Positions 44,312-52,776 of a stretch of DNA of 64,000 bases are shown here, piece by piece; position 1 is the stretch's first letter, and each line of letters starts with the position of its first letter. Origin of the DNA: Gordonia sp. ABSL11-1 (lineage in GTDB: Bacteria > Actinomycetota > Actinomycetes > Mycobacteriales > Mycobacteriaceae); contig NZ_JASXSI010000025.1 of assembly GCF_030315685.1 (NCBI RefSeq), positions 18,790 through 82,789 on the forward strand, in the 5' to 3' direction. The notes below the pieces were generated by a model. That model was not told the origin of the DNA. It saw nothing but the letters and a program-made list of their open reading frames with translations, and made no database searches. The position numbers and the translations under genes were made by a program.

Positions 44312-45126
44312 CGTTCCTCTTCTCCGGTGAAGGTGTGCACTGGCGTGGCGTCCGGGTCGGCGATCTCGTCGAAGATGACCTGCGGGACAGACAGTCTCGG
44401 GTGGACGAAGACATGCGCGCCCACCCCGAACCAGCGGCGGATGTTGCCCGGCGTGACGATCTCGGCGGGCGAGCCGGCGCCGACGACCTCGCCGCGTGCC
44501 AACACCACCAGGCGGTCGCAGAACTGGGCCGCGATGTTCAGGTCGTGCAGCGCCGCGACGATCGTGACGTCGCGGTCGCTCGCCGCGCGCAGCACGGCGT
44601 ACTGATGACGCACATCGAGATGATTGGTCGGTTCGTCGAGGACGAGGACCCGGGGTTGCTGTGCGAACGCCCGTGCGATCAGTACACGCTGCGCCTCTCC
44701 GCCCGACAGGGTCGCGAACACCCGCCCGGCGAGATGGGTGACATCGGCGGCGTCCATCGCGTGCGCGCAGATCTCGCGGTCGTCCCGGGTGCCGACGGCC
44801 AGCACCCCGCGGTGGGGCAGCCGTCCGGTCGCCACGATCTCCGCGGCGGTGAAATCGAAATCCGGCGACGTCGACTGGGTGAGCGCCGCGACCTGTCTCG
44901 CGTTGTCGCGCATGCTGACCGCCGACAGGTCCCGCCCATCGACGCGCACTGTCCCCGACGACGGCTCGAGCGCGCGGTACAGGCATCGCAGCATCGTCGA
45001 CTTCCCGCTGCCGTTGGGGCCGATCACCCCGAGGAAGGTCCCCGGCGACGCGGACAGCGTGATGTCGTGGAGGATGCGGAGCACACCGACCTCGACGTCG
45101 ACCGCCTCGTAGACCACCTCGGCCAT
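44308..45126 (-). CDS. ABC transporter ATP-binding protein (BtuD/FecE-like)
   Basis: 272 residues with Walker A GPNGSGKST, Q-loop LTQSTSPDFDF, signature LSGGEAQRVLIARA, Walker B VLVLDEPTNHLD and switch His in ALHDLN. The C-terminal extension (FGVGAHVFVHPR) is usual for B12/siderophore importers. Overlaps the permease stop by one base (TGATG) and the binding-protein start by four. Confidence 0.92.
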   Translation of the reverse strand: MAEVVYEAVDVEVGVLRILHDITLSASPGTFLGVIGPNGSGKSTMLRCLYRALEPSSGTVRVDGRDLSAVSMRDNARQVAALTQSTSPDFDFTAAEIVATGRLPHRGVLAVGTRDDREICAHAMDAADVTHLAGRVFATLSGGEAQRVLIARAFAQQPRVLVLDEPTNHLDVRHQYAVLRAASDRDVTIVAALHDLNIAAQFCDRLVVLARGEVVGAGSPAEIVTPGNIRRWFGVGAHVFVHPRLSVPQVIFDEIADPDATPVHTFTGEEER

Positions 45127-46190
45127 CAGGCGACCTCCGCCCGTCGGCGGTGCATCAGCACCAGGAACATCGGCACGCCGACCGCAGCGGTGATGGCGCC
45201 GAGCGGCAATTCCTGCGGCGGGACGAGCGTGCGGGCCAGGAGGTCGGCGGCCACCAGGAACACCGCACCGATCACGGGCGCGACGATGACGACCCGGCGA
45301 TGGTCGGCCCCGACGAGCAGACGCGCGACATGCGGGACGACCAGCCCGACGAAACCGATTGCGCCGCACACCGAGACCATGACACCGGTCATCATCGCGG
45401 CGAGCACGAACAACAGCAATCGGAACCGCGAGGCACGCAGACCAAGAGATGCCGACACCTCATCCCCCATCGCCAGGGCATTCAGATGCGGAGCGAGATA
45501 GAAGATCACCGCGGAACCGATCGAGACCACCACACCGACGAGCACGGTGGTGTACCAGTTCGCCGCCGCCAGACTGCCGAGCAGCCAGAACATGACACTG
45601 CGGGCCGCATCACCGGTCGGCGCGAGGAACACGAGAACCGTTGTGAGCGCGGAGAATCCGTACCCGATCGCGGTGCCGGTCAGCACCAGCCGGAGCGGTG
45701 TGAGTCCGCCTGCGTTGCGGGCGATCCCGAAGACGAGCAGGGTCGCCGCCAAGGCCCCGAGGAACGCCGCGACCGGCATCGCGTACAGACCGATCCCCGA
45801 CAGCACACCGAAGAGCACCACCCCCGTCGCGCCCACCGACGCACCCGACGAGATGCCCAGCACGTACGGATCTGCCAGCGCGTTGCGGACCATCGCCTGC
45901 ACGACGACGCCGACCAGACTCAAGCCCGCACCGACGACCGCGCCGGTGAGCACGCGCGGCACACGAGACTCCATCACGATGCGGTATGCGGGGGCGTCGG
46001 CGATGGCGACAGTCCCACCGGAGACCTCCGCCCAGACGAACCCCAACGCCCGGCTCCATCCGAGATCGGCGGTACCGAAAGCGATCCCGGCCGTCGCGAC
46101 GACGACGAGAACGACCGCCGAGCAGCCGGCGAGCACCGCGACCCGTGGCCACGACGCCCGGATCGTCGAGGAATGCATTGGCCCGCCCAT
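45126..46190 (-). CDS. FecCD/BtuC-family ABC permease
   Basis: 354 residues with about ten membrane helices and family motifs ESRVPRVLTGAVVGAGLSLVG, NALADPYVLGISSGAS, and GAIGFVGLVVPHVARLLVGADHR. First gene of the btuCDF-type operon, directly downstream of the cobalamin riboswitch. Start ATG at 46190 (MGGPMHSS); ATG at 46178 is the alternative. Confidence 0.9.
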   Translation of the reverse strand: MGGPMHSSTIRASWPRVAVLAGCSAVVLVVVATAGIAFGTADLGWSRALGFVWAEVSGGTVAIADAPAYRIVMESRVPRVLTGAVVGAGLSLVGVVVQAMVRNALADPYVLGISSGASVGATGVVLFGVLSGIGLYAMPVAAFLGALAATLLVFGIARNAGGLTPLRLVLTGTAIGYGFSALTTVLVFLAPTGDAARSVMFWLLGSLAAANWYTTVLVGVVVSIGSAVIFYLAPHLNALAMGDEVSASLGLRASRFRLLLFVLAAMMTGVMVSVCGAIGFVGLVVPHVARLLVGADHRRVVIVAPVIGAVFLVAADLLARTLVPPQELPLGAITAAVGVPMFLVLMHRRRAEVA

Positions 46191-46295
46191 CACGCGGGCA
46201 CCGTCGCAGACGACGGCACCCACAGCAGGAACCGACGTGCGCACCGACAGTGACCCACGACGTCGATGTCGACCGCAACACCCCGTCGCGGTCAC

Positions 46296-46490
46296 GTCGG
46301 CAGGTCTTCGGACTCGCGGACCCGGCGCTCACGCGCCACCTACTCGCGGTCGCTTCCCAGATCGTCTGACGATCCAGTGCTCGATGACCGCTGTCGTTTC
46401 CACTCACCGCTGCGGGGCAGCTCCGGACTCACACCGGATTCCCTCGTGGCCCTGTCGGACAAGTCCGACAGAGACCGACGCACGACGAAC
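46296..46490 (-). ncRNA. Cobalamin riboswitch upstream of the btuCDF-type operon
   Basis: On the minus strand the leader carries the conserved core GGGAA-tcc-GGTG...AGTCCG...GCTGCCCCGC (about 46446-46405) and, further on, the second box AGTCCGAAGACCTGCC (46313-46298), both hallmark elements of cobalamin riboswitches. An upstream helix CTGTCGGAC/GTCCGACAG lies at 46452-46471. The motif ends about 105 bases before the permease ATG. Adenosyl- or other cobalamin binding should switch off the transporter. Boundaries are approximate. Confidence 0.92.
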
Positions 46491-46546
46491 ATAGCAAGGC
46501 CGGCGGCGGTGACGAACTCGGCCCGCTCGATCCTTACACTGAGGCG

Positions 46547-47095
46547 GTGATCACCGCCGAGCAGACAGTGCGCCGCGTGCGCGGCGCTGTCGTCGGAGCG
46601 GCATCCGGGGCCACGGCGGTCGCCGCCCACGCCCTGGCCCACGGCGGTCTGCCGAGTTCCGCCGCCATGACGGTGATGCTGGCCGTGTGCGGTGCGGTCG
46701 GGTGGACGGTCGCCGCGCACGCCGCAGCGTTCGAGAGCTGGACCGGCCTCCTCGTCGGACTGACCGGCGCCCAGGTCGCCGCCCACCTCGCACTTTCCGT
46801 GGTCGCCGACGGCCACAGCGGCGGCTTGTCGGGGCAGATGGTGTCGATGCACGCGGTCGCGATCGTGGCGACCGCGGCCCTGTGCCGCGCGCTCGAGCGG
46901 TCGGTGCGGGTAGTCCTCACCGCCCTCATCCGGGTCGTCCGCGTACTGCTGTCGGTGCCGGCCGATCGCCGACCGTCCTGGACGGTTCGCACCGGTGAGT
47001 TGACGAACCATCGGCTCACCTCAGCCGCCCTCGCGGCCATCGGGACACGGGGTCCGCCGACCGGACGTCTCGGCACCTCCTCACTCCTCGCCTGA
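46547..47095 (+). CDS. Small integral membrane protein, His-containing
   Basis: 182 residues with three or four hydrophobic helices containing several His residues (AVAAHALAHGG, TVAAHAAAF, MVSMHAVAIVAT) and a polar basic C-terminal tail. No family recognised. It begins with GTG at 46547, divergent from the cobalamin-riboswitch operon, and ends 94 bp before the PepSY gene. The His residues and the PepSY neighbour suggest a metal-related role, but this is a guess. Confidence 0.6.
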   Translation: MITAEQTVRRVRGAVVGAASGATAVAAHALAHGGLPSSAAMTVMLAVCGAVGWTVAAHAAAFESWTGLLVGLTGAQVAAHLALSVVADGHSGGLSGQMVSMHAVAIVATAALCRALERSVRVVLTALIRVVRVLLSVPADRRPSWTVRTGELTNHRLTSAALAAIGTRGPPTGRLGTSSLLA

Positions 47096-47189
47096 CCCGA
47101 CGCGCATGATGCCCCGGGCCGGGCATCCCCACATCTGCGAGCCGCTCCCCGAGCGGTGGCGGCTCCACGCGTCCCGAAAGGCCCTGCCC

Positions 47190-48719
47190 GTGTCACTGAC
47201 CCACGATCCACCGGCACCCCTGTCCTCCTCGAACCCACCGGCCCCGCCGGAGCCATCCATCTCCGCGGTCTCCTCCGGCGCACCGCCGACGCCCGGCACA
47301 CCCCCTCCGGCACCGCGAGCCGCCGGCGGCGGACGGCTCCTCATCCGCCGCCTGCACTTCTACGCGGGCATCCTGGTGGCGCCCTTCCTGCTGGTGGCCG
47401 CGCTCAGCGGCGCCCTGTACGCCATCGCGCCCACACTCGAGAACGTCGTCTACGACGGCTACCTCCACACCGATTCCCGCGCGACGGCGCAGCCACTCGC
47501 CGACCAGGTGTCGGCTGCGCTGCAGGCGCGGCCGGACCTGACGCTGTCGGCCGTCCGGCCGTCGGTGAGCGAGCGCGACACCACCCGTGTGCTGTTCGAC
47601 GATCCCGCGCTCGGCGAATCCGAGCGTCTCGCCGTGTTCGTCGATCCCGCCACCGCGAGGCCCGTCGGCGAACTGGTCTCCTACGGCAGCAGCGGCGCAT
47701 TGCCCCTGCGGACGTGGATCAGCAGCCTGCACCGCAACCTTCACCTCGGTGAGCCGGGTCGCCGGTACAGCGAACTCGCCGCGTCGTGGTTGTGGGTCAT
47801 CGCCCTCGGCGGGCTCGTGCTGTGGATCTCGCAGCACCGGCGTGCACGGGGCCGGGCCCGCCTGTTCACCGTCGACCGGTCCGCGCGGGGACGTGCACGC
47901 ACCGTCAATTGGCATGGCGCGATGGGGATCTGGGTGGCCGTGGGACTGATCTTCCTGTCCGCCACCGGCCTGACGTGGTCGACCTATGCCGGGGCGCACG
48001 TGTCCGAGCTGCGCAGCGCCCTGCAGTGGACGACACCGTCCGTCGAGACCGCACTACCCGGGCCCGGTTCCGCGCCGTCCGCCGACAGCGGTCACACCGA
48101 CCACGCCGGCCACGGCGGCAGCGCGATGACGGCGGATCCGGGGCCTTCCGATCCGTCGACCGCGACGTCGGTCGCGCGACTCGACGGCGTCGTGGCGGCG
48201 GCACGTGCCGCCGGAATCGACGGGAAAATCGAGGTGAGCATCCCCGAGACCACCGACGAGGCCTTCACCGTGGCGGAGACCCGGGAGGCGTGGCAGTTCT
48301 CCCCCGACTCGGTGGCCGTCGACGGCGCCGACGACCGGGTCGTCGACGAATCCTGGTTCGCCGACTGGCCGTTCGCGGCGAAACTGACCACCTGGGGCAT
48401 AGCCCTGCACATGGGCATCCTGTTCGGTCTCGCCAGCCAGATCGCGCTGTTCGTGCTGGCGCTCGTGCTCGTCGCGATCATCGTCCGCGGCTACCAGATG
48501 TGGTGGCAACGACGACCGCGACGCGGCACCCGGGCAGTCGGGCGTCCGCCACGAAGAGGCGCTCTCCGCTCCCTGCCGATCCCGGCGATCGTGGGCGTCC
48601 TCGTCGTCGCGGTGGCGATCGGCTGGTTCATCCCCCTCCTCGGAATCAGCCTGGCCGCTTTCGTCATCGTCGACGTCGTCACCGGCGCTGCGGCACGGCT
48701 GCGACACCGGTCGGGCTGA
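47190..48719 (+). CDS. PepSY-associated membrane protein with His/Met-rich loop
   Basis: 509 residues. A Pro-rich start is followed by the PepSY_TM pattern: helix 1 in LHFYAGILVAPFLLVAALSGALYA, the HRNLHLGEPGRRYSELAAS segment, later helices (VNWHGAMGIWVAVGLIFLSATGL), and two C-terminal helices. A periplasmic loop has a histidine-rich run SGHTDHAGHGGSAM, a plausible metal site. Family members take part in iron (FpvG-like reductase) or copper handling. GTG at 47190 with GAAAGG upstream is chosen; ATG at 47106 would add 28 residues. A small hairpin (47139-47165) sits in the leader. Confidence 0.8.
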   Translation: MSLTHDPPAPLSSSNPPAPPEPSISAVSSGAPPTPGTPPPAPRAAGGGRLLIRRLHFYAGILVAPFLLVAALSGALYAIAPTLENVVYDGYLHTDSRATAQPLADQVSAALQARPDLTLSAVRPSVSERDTTRVLFDDPALGESERLAVFVDPATARPVGELVSYGSSGALPLRTWISSLHRNLHLGEPGRRYSELAASWLWVIALGGLVLWISQHRRARGRARLFTVDRSARGRARTVNWHGAMGIWVAVGLIFLSATGLTWSTYAGAHVSELRSALQWTTPSVETALPGPGSAPSADSGHTDHAGHGGSAMTADPGPSDPSTATSVARLDGVVAAARAAGIDGKIEVSIPETTDEAFTVAETREAWQFSPDSVAVDGADDRVVDESWFADWPFAAKLTTWGIALHMGILFGLASQIALFVLALVLVAIIVRGYQMWWQRRPRRGTRAVGRPPRRGALRSLPIPAIVGVLVVAVAIGWFIPLLGISLAAFVIVDVVTGAAARLRHRSG

Positions 48720-48791
48720 ACCACCTCGACGAGAACCGGCCGGCGGGCGGTGTCATCACCGTCCGCCGGGACGGATCGTCGATCGACCGCG

Positions 48792-49862
48792 TCAGATCGC
48801 GGCGAGATGCGCCAGAACGGCGGCGCTGGCCTCCCAGCCCATGCACTTGTCGGTCACCGACTGGCCGTAGGTCAGCGGACGCGCGTCGGGTGACTGCGCG
48901 CCGGGCTCGAGGAAACTCTCCAGCATGACCCCGCTGATCGTGACGGGATCGCCGGACCTCCGGGCGGCGCGGATCGCTCTCGCGATCTCCTCGGCGACCT
49001 CGGCCTGACGGATGTGGTCCTTACCCGAGTTGGCATGCGAGCAGTCGATCATCACCCGTTGCGGCAGTGATGCTTTCGCGAGTGAGGCGACCGCGGTCGC
49101 GATCGACCCGGCGTCGAAGTTCGGCCCCGCGGTGCCGCCGCGCAGGATCACGTGGCAGTCCTCGTTGCCGGCGGTCTCGACCACCGAGCCGTGGCCGAAG
49201 TCGTCCACACCGAAGAAGACATGCTGCGCTGCAGCAGCTTTCACTCCGTCGATGGCGACCTGGATATTGCCGTCGGTGCCGTTCTTGAAGCCGATGGGCA
49301 TCGACAGTCCGGAGGCCAGCTGGCGGTGGACCTGCGACTCCGTGGTGCGGGCACCTATGGCGCCCCAGGCGACGGTGTCCGCGATGTATTGCGGGCTGGT
49401 CGGTTCCAGGAACTCACAGCCCACGGGCAGTCCGAGGTCGATGATGTCGAGCAGGAGCGAACGCGCCGTCCGCAATCCGCGCTCCACGTCGAAGGTCCCG
49501 TCCATTCCGGGATCGTTGATCAGGCCCTTCCAGCCCACCGTCGTACGCGGCTTCTCGAAGTAGACCCGCATGACGATCTTGAGGCGGTCCGCGTGGTCCT
49601 TCGCCAGCGGCGCCAGGCGGCGGGCGTAGTCGATGGCGGCGATCGGGTCGTGTACGGAGCACGGTCCCACCACCACGAGCAGGCGGTCGTCGCGGCCGGC
49701 GAGGATGTCGGCGATCTCGTCGCGGTCGTTCTGCACGGCCACCGCACGACGCGCGGTCAGCGGCAGCTCGCTGCGAATGGTGTCCGGAGACGGGATGGAG
49801 CGGAAGGACTTGATCCGTCGGTCCGAGGTCGATTCGGAGGTCAAGTCGGGGATGGTGGTCAC
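48792..49862 (-). CDS. aroG: Type I DAHP synthase (3-deoxy-7-phosphoheptulonate synthase)
   Basis: First step of the shikimate pathway: erythrose-4-phosphate plus phosphoenolpyruvate to DAHP. 356 residues of the E. coli-like AroF/G/H class: VVGPCSVHDPIAA, RVYFEKPRTTVGWKGL, PIGFKNGTDG, RGGTAGPNFD and DCSHANSGKDH. The M. tuberculosis enzyme is type II, so this is a different kind. GTG at 49862 is preceded by GAAAGG. Its leader contains an aromatic leader peptide and a terminator hairpin, so it is probably controlled by attenuation. Confidence 0.94.
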   Translation of the reverse strand: MTTIPDLTSESTSDRRIKSFRSIPSPDTIRSELPLTARRAVAVQNDRDEIADILAGRDDRLLVVVGPCSVHDPIAAIDYARRLAPLAKDHADRLKIVMRVYFEKPRTTVGWKGLINDPGMDGTFDVERGLRTARSLLLDIIDLGLPVGCEFLEPTSPQYIADTVAWGAIGARTTESQVHRQLASGLSMPIGFKNGTDGNIQVAIDGVKAAAAQHVFFGVDDFGHGSVVETAGNEDCHVILRGGTAGPNFDAGSIATAVASLAKASLPQRVMIDCSHANSGKDHIRQAEVAEEIARAIRAARRSGDPVTISGVMLESFLEPGAQSPDARPLTYGQSVTDKCMGWEASAAVLAHLAAI

Positions 49863-49930
49863 GTCGTGCCTTTCGGGGTCAGGCCCTTGGTCGTCGGGTG
49901 GCCCCAGGTGTTCGGTGAAACCGGAGGCCC

Positions 49931-49968
49931 TTGAAATGACAAGAGCAGCGACCGTCTGGTCACTGCTC
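49931..49968 (-). terminator. Attenuator hairpin upstream of aroG
   Basis: On the minus strand GAGCAGTGACC (49968-49958) pairs with GGTCGCTGCTC (49953-49943) over 11 bp with one G-U, loop AGAC, followed by TTGTCATTT. This is intrinsic-terminator-like and lies about 70 nt before the aroG start. A competing 11-bp pairing between GGCTCCGGGTG (50027-50017, inside the leader peptide) and CACCCGGAGCC (49980-49970) is available just upstream. Confidence 0.75.
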
Positions 49969-49996
49969 GGGCTCCGGGTGTGGTGCGCGCGGCTGG

Positions 49997-50065
49997 TCAG
50001 CGCTTCATCGTGGCCCCACCCGGAGCCTCGATAAAGCGCCAATAGGCGCGAGCGATGTTGATCAC
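49997..50065 (-). CDS. Aromatic leader peptide of aroG (22 aa)
   Basis: GTG at 50065 opens a 22-codon frame whose codons 8-11 are TAT TGG CGC TTT, Tyr-Trp-Arg-Phe, ending at TGA (49997). Clustering of all three aromatic residues just before a terminator hairpin is the classic layout of ribosome-mediated attenuation. TAT and TTT are uncommon codons in this GC-rich genome, which would sharpen stalling. No Shine-Dalgarno is present; a TAGCCT -10-like box exactly seven bases upstream suggests a leaderless transcript. Confidence 0.8.
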   Translation of the reverse strand: MINIARAYWRFIEAPGGATMKR

Positions 50066-50072
50066 GGCGACC

Positions 50073-50078
50073 AGGCTA
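50073..50078 (-). promoter_or_regulatory. Leaderless-type -10 box of the aroG leader
   Basis: TAGCCT on the minus strand (plus-strand AGGCTA) is followed by seven bases and then the GTG of the leader peptide, which matches TAnnnT-N7-start of leaderless actinobacterial mRNAs. Confidence 0.5.
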
Positions 50079-50141
50079 GCACGCCCGCCGGGGCCCACCG
50101 ATCGAGGTTGGCGATCGCGGCCTGAACCGACGGTCGGGCGA

Positions 50142-50588
50142 TCACGGGTGGCCACGATCGATGAGTTGACTCAGCACGATGATCGACTCCGAGTGATCCA
50201 CCGGACCCGCACTGCGAATCCGCTCGAGCGCCTGCTCGAGATGGCGGACATCACGTGCCCGCACCCGCAGGATGGCATCGGCCTGACCGGTGATGGTCGC
50301 CGCGCTCACCACCTCCGGTATCGGTTCCCATGCCGCCTTCAACGCGTCGGGTGAGATGTTGCCCCGGCACGACACCTGCACGTACGCCTCGGTCGTCCAC
50401 TGCATCGCATACGGATCGATGACCGTCGTGAATCCCTTGATGACGCCGTCGTCGAGCAACCGGTCGACGCGACGCTTGACCGCGGGCGCCGACAACCCGA
50501 CCTCGTCACCGACCTGGGCATAGGTTGAGCGGGCATCCCTGGTGAGGCACGCGATCACCTGTTCGTCCACGTCATCCAGCACGCGCAA
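50142..50588 (-). CDS. Lrp/AsnC-family regulator
   Basis: 148 residues: an AsnC-type helix-turn-helix (about 10-55, STYAQVGDEVGLSAPAVKRRVDRLLDDGVI) and a C-terminal RAM ligand domain (PEVVSAATITGQADAILRVRARD). The best start is TTG at 50588, because AGGAG lies five bases upstream; the in-frame ATG at 50603 lies upstream of that site. Divergent from the arginine/ornithine fusion gene, as AsnC-type Rv2324 is from Rv2323c in M. tuberculosis, so control by arginine or ornithine is probable. Confidence 0.9.
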   Translation of the reverse strand: MRVLDDVDEQVIACLTRDARSTYAQVGDEVGLSAPAVKRRVDRLLDDGVIKGFTTVIDPYAMQWTTEAYVQVSCRGNISPDALKAAWEPIPEVVSAATITGQADAILRVRARDVRHLEQALERIRSAGPVDHSESIIVLSQLIDRGHP

Positions 50589-50623
50589 TGTATCTCCTAT
50601 CATCGACTTGTAGTCGTCATTCT

Positions 50624-50641
50624 ATTGTCTGAATGCGCAAT
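50624..50641. promoter_or_regulatory. Candidate Lrp operator
   Basis: ATTGTCTGAATGCGCAAT is an imperfect dyad in the divergent gap, and its GCGCAAT half recurs at 50583-50589 over the regulator start. Plausible binding site for the Lrp protein; not verified. Confidence 0.35.
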
Positions 50642-50685
50642 ACCCAGGGATTGTTTGCACAGAGTTCCGCCGATACCGTCGATTC

Positions 50686-52776
50686 ATGACCGTCACCACC
50701 TCGCCTCCCGGGGCCGATGCCACACCGTTCACCGCCCCGGCGGCGCCATCGTCGACGACGACACCGGCCGCGCGCTTCCCCCGCACGCGGCGCTACGCGA
50801 TGACGCCGCCCGTCCACTTCACCGTCAGCTACGCCATCAATCCCTGGATGGACCCGACGGTGCCGGTCGACACCGAGCGCGCGGTCAGCCAGTGGATGCA
50901 CTTGCGGGAGATCTACGAGTCCCTCGGGCACACCGTGCACATCGTCGACCCCCACCCGGGCCTACCGGACATGGTGTACGCCGCCAACGGCGGCCTCAGC
51001 GTCGCCGGCCACACCATCGCCGCGCGATTCGCCTTCCCCGAACGCGCTCCCGAGGGCGATCTGTACGCGGCATGGTTCGAGGCCGACGGTCACGGACCGG
51101 TTCACCGCACCACCGGCGTCCAGGAGGGTGAGGGCGACTTCCTGGTCGTCGGCGACCGCATCCTCGCCGGGACCGGATTCCGCACCAGCCGCGAGACGCA
51201 CCACGAGATCGCCGCCATCACCGGGCTCCCGGTGGTCACCCTCGAACTCATCGATCCCCGCTTCTACCACCTCGACACCGCACTCGGCGTCCTCGACGAC
51301 GACACCGTCGTCTACTACCCACCAGCGTTCTCCGAAGTCTCGAGGGCAGTTCTCGCGGACCTCTACCCCGGAGCCGTCATCGCCACCGACGCCGATGCCG
51401 AGGTGTTGGGCCTCAACCTCGTCTCGGACGGCCGCCATGTCGTGATGACCGACGCCGCACCGGAGTTGGCGGCCACGCTGCGTGCCGCGGGTTTCCAGCC
51501 GATCGAGGTCGACCTGTCCGAACTGCTCAAAGGCGGCGGCGGCATCAAGTGCGCGACCCTAGAACTGAGGAGCCCCGACAAGGAGGTCGACGTGCACACG
51601 CTCACCGATCCTCATGTGGCACACAACTATTCGCCCCTCCCGGTGACTGCGGCGAGCGCGGAGGGCGCATGGATCACCGACGTCGACGGACGCGCATATC
51701 TGGACTGCCTGGGCGCCTACTCCGCAGTGAACTTCGGCCACCGCAATCCACGGATCCTCGCTGCCGCCACCGACCAGATGAACCGCGTCACCCTGACCAG
51801 CCGGGCGTTCCGGTCCGACCGTCTGGAGCCGTTCTGCGCAGCGCTCGCGACACTGTGCGGCAAGGACATGGTCCTGCCGATGAACACCGGCGCCGAAGCG
51901 GTCGAGTCCGCGATCAAGGTGGCCCGCAAGTGGGGCTACGACGTCAAGGGCGTCCCGGACGGGAGGGCGACGATCATCGTCGCCGCCGGCAACTTCCACG
52001 GCCGCACGATCAGTATCGTCAGCTTCAGCGACGACCCCGATGCGCGGAACGGATTCGGTCCGTACACACCGGGATTCGTGCAAGTACCCTACGGCGACGC
52101 TCAGGCCGTGGCCGACGCGATCGACGACACCACCGTCGCAGTCCTCGTCGAACCCGTCCAGGGCGAGGCCGGGATCATCGTGCCGCCCACCGACTACCTG
52201 CCCCGGGTCCGCGCACTCTGCACCGAGAACGACGTCCTGATGATCGCCGACGAGATCCAATCAGGTCTGGGGCGCACGGGAAAGACCCTGGCGGTGGAGC
52301 ATTGGGGCGTCGAGCCCGACATCTATACACTGGGCAAGGCGCTCGGCGGCGGCATTCTGCCGGTGTCGGCGGTGGTCGCCGACCGCACGGTCCTCGGCGT
52401 CCTGCACCCCGGCGAACACGGCTCCACCTTCGGCGGCAACCCACTCGCCGCCGCGGTCGGACAGACGGTCGTCGAGATGCTCGCCGAAGGAACCTGGCAG
52501 GCGCGTGCGGCCGAACTCGGCGATCGGATGCACGCCCGGCTCCGCGACCTCATCGGTCACGGTGTCGTCGCTGTCCGAGGTCTCGGCCTGTGGGCGGGTA
52601 TCGACGTCGAGGAGTCCCTCGGCACCGGCAAGGAGGTCTGCCTGCGGCTGGCCGAGCGTGGCGTCCTGGCCAAGGACACGCATGGATCGACATTGCGCCT
52701 CGCACCGCCGCTGGTGATCACCGAGGAGGAAATCGATTGGGCGGTGGATCGGTTGGCGGATGTCGTGGGCCGGTGA
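50686..52776 (+). CDS. Fusion: DDAH-like guanidino hydrolase plus ornithine aminotransferase
   Basis: 696 residues without a stop between two enzymes that are separate in M. tuberculosis (Rv2323c and rocD). Residues 1-302 are an amidinotransferase/DDAH-fold hydrolase: a MVYAANGGL substrate segment, EGEGDFLVVG, His195 in FYHLDTALG and the catalytic Cys289 in IKCATLEL. Residues 303-696 are a class III aminotransferase of full OAT length, with AYSAVNFGH, ADEIQSGLGRTGK and PLP Lys551 in YTLGKALGGG. Likely path: arginine (or methylarginine) to ornithine or citrulline, then to glutamate semialdehyde. An internal AAGGAGG ahead of GTG codon 303 could also give free OAT. Divergent from the Lrp gene. 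Confidence 0.9.
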   Translation: MTVTTSPPGADATPFTAPAAPSSTTTPAARFPRTRRYAMTPPVHFTVSYAINPWMDPTVPVDTERAVSQWMHLREIYESLGHTVHIVDPHPGLPDMVYAANGGLSVAGHTIAARFAFPERAPEGDLYAAWFEADGHGPVHRTTGVQEGEGDFLVVGDRILAGTGFRTSRETHHEIAAITGLPVVTLELIDPRFYHLDTALGVLDDDTVVYYPPAFSEVSRAVLADLYPGAVIATDADAEVLGLNLVSDGRHVVMTDAAPELAATLRAAGFQPIEVDLSELLKGGGGIKCATLELRSPDKEVDVHTLTDPHVAHNYSPLPVTAASAEGAWITDVDGRAYLDCLGAYSAVNFGHRNPRILAAATDQMNRVTLTSRAFRSDRLEPFCAALATLCGKDMVLPMNTGAEAVESAIKVARKWGYDVKGVPDGRATIIVAAGNFHGRTISIVSFSDDPDARNGFGPYTPGFVQVPYGDAQAVADAIDDTTVAVLVEPVQGEAGIIVPPTDYLPRVRALCTENDVLMIADEIQSGLGRTGKTLAVEHWGVEPDIYTLGKALGGGILPVSAVVADRTVLGVLHPGEHGSTFGGNPLAAAVGQTVVEMLAEGTWQARAAELGDRMHARLRDLIGHGVVAVRGLGLWAGIDVEESLGTGKEVCLRLAERGVLAKDTHGSTLRLAPPLVITEEEIDWAVDRLADVVGR
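51580..51594 (+). promoter_or_regulatory. Internal Shine-Dalgarno and start at the OAT domain
   Basis: AAGGAGG (51580-51586), five bases, then GTG (51592), in frame exactly at the junction of the two domains. It looks like the native start of a once separate rocD whose upstream gene lost its stop codon. Confidence 0.7.
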
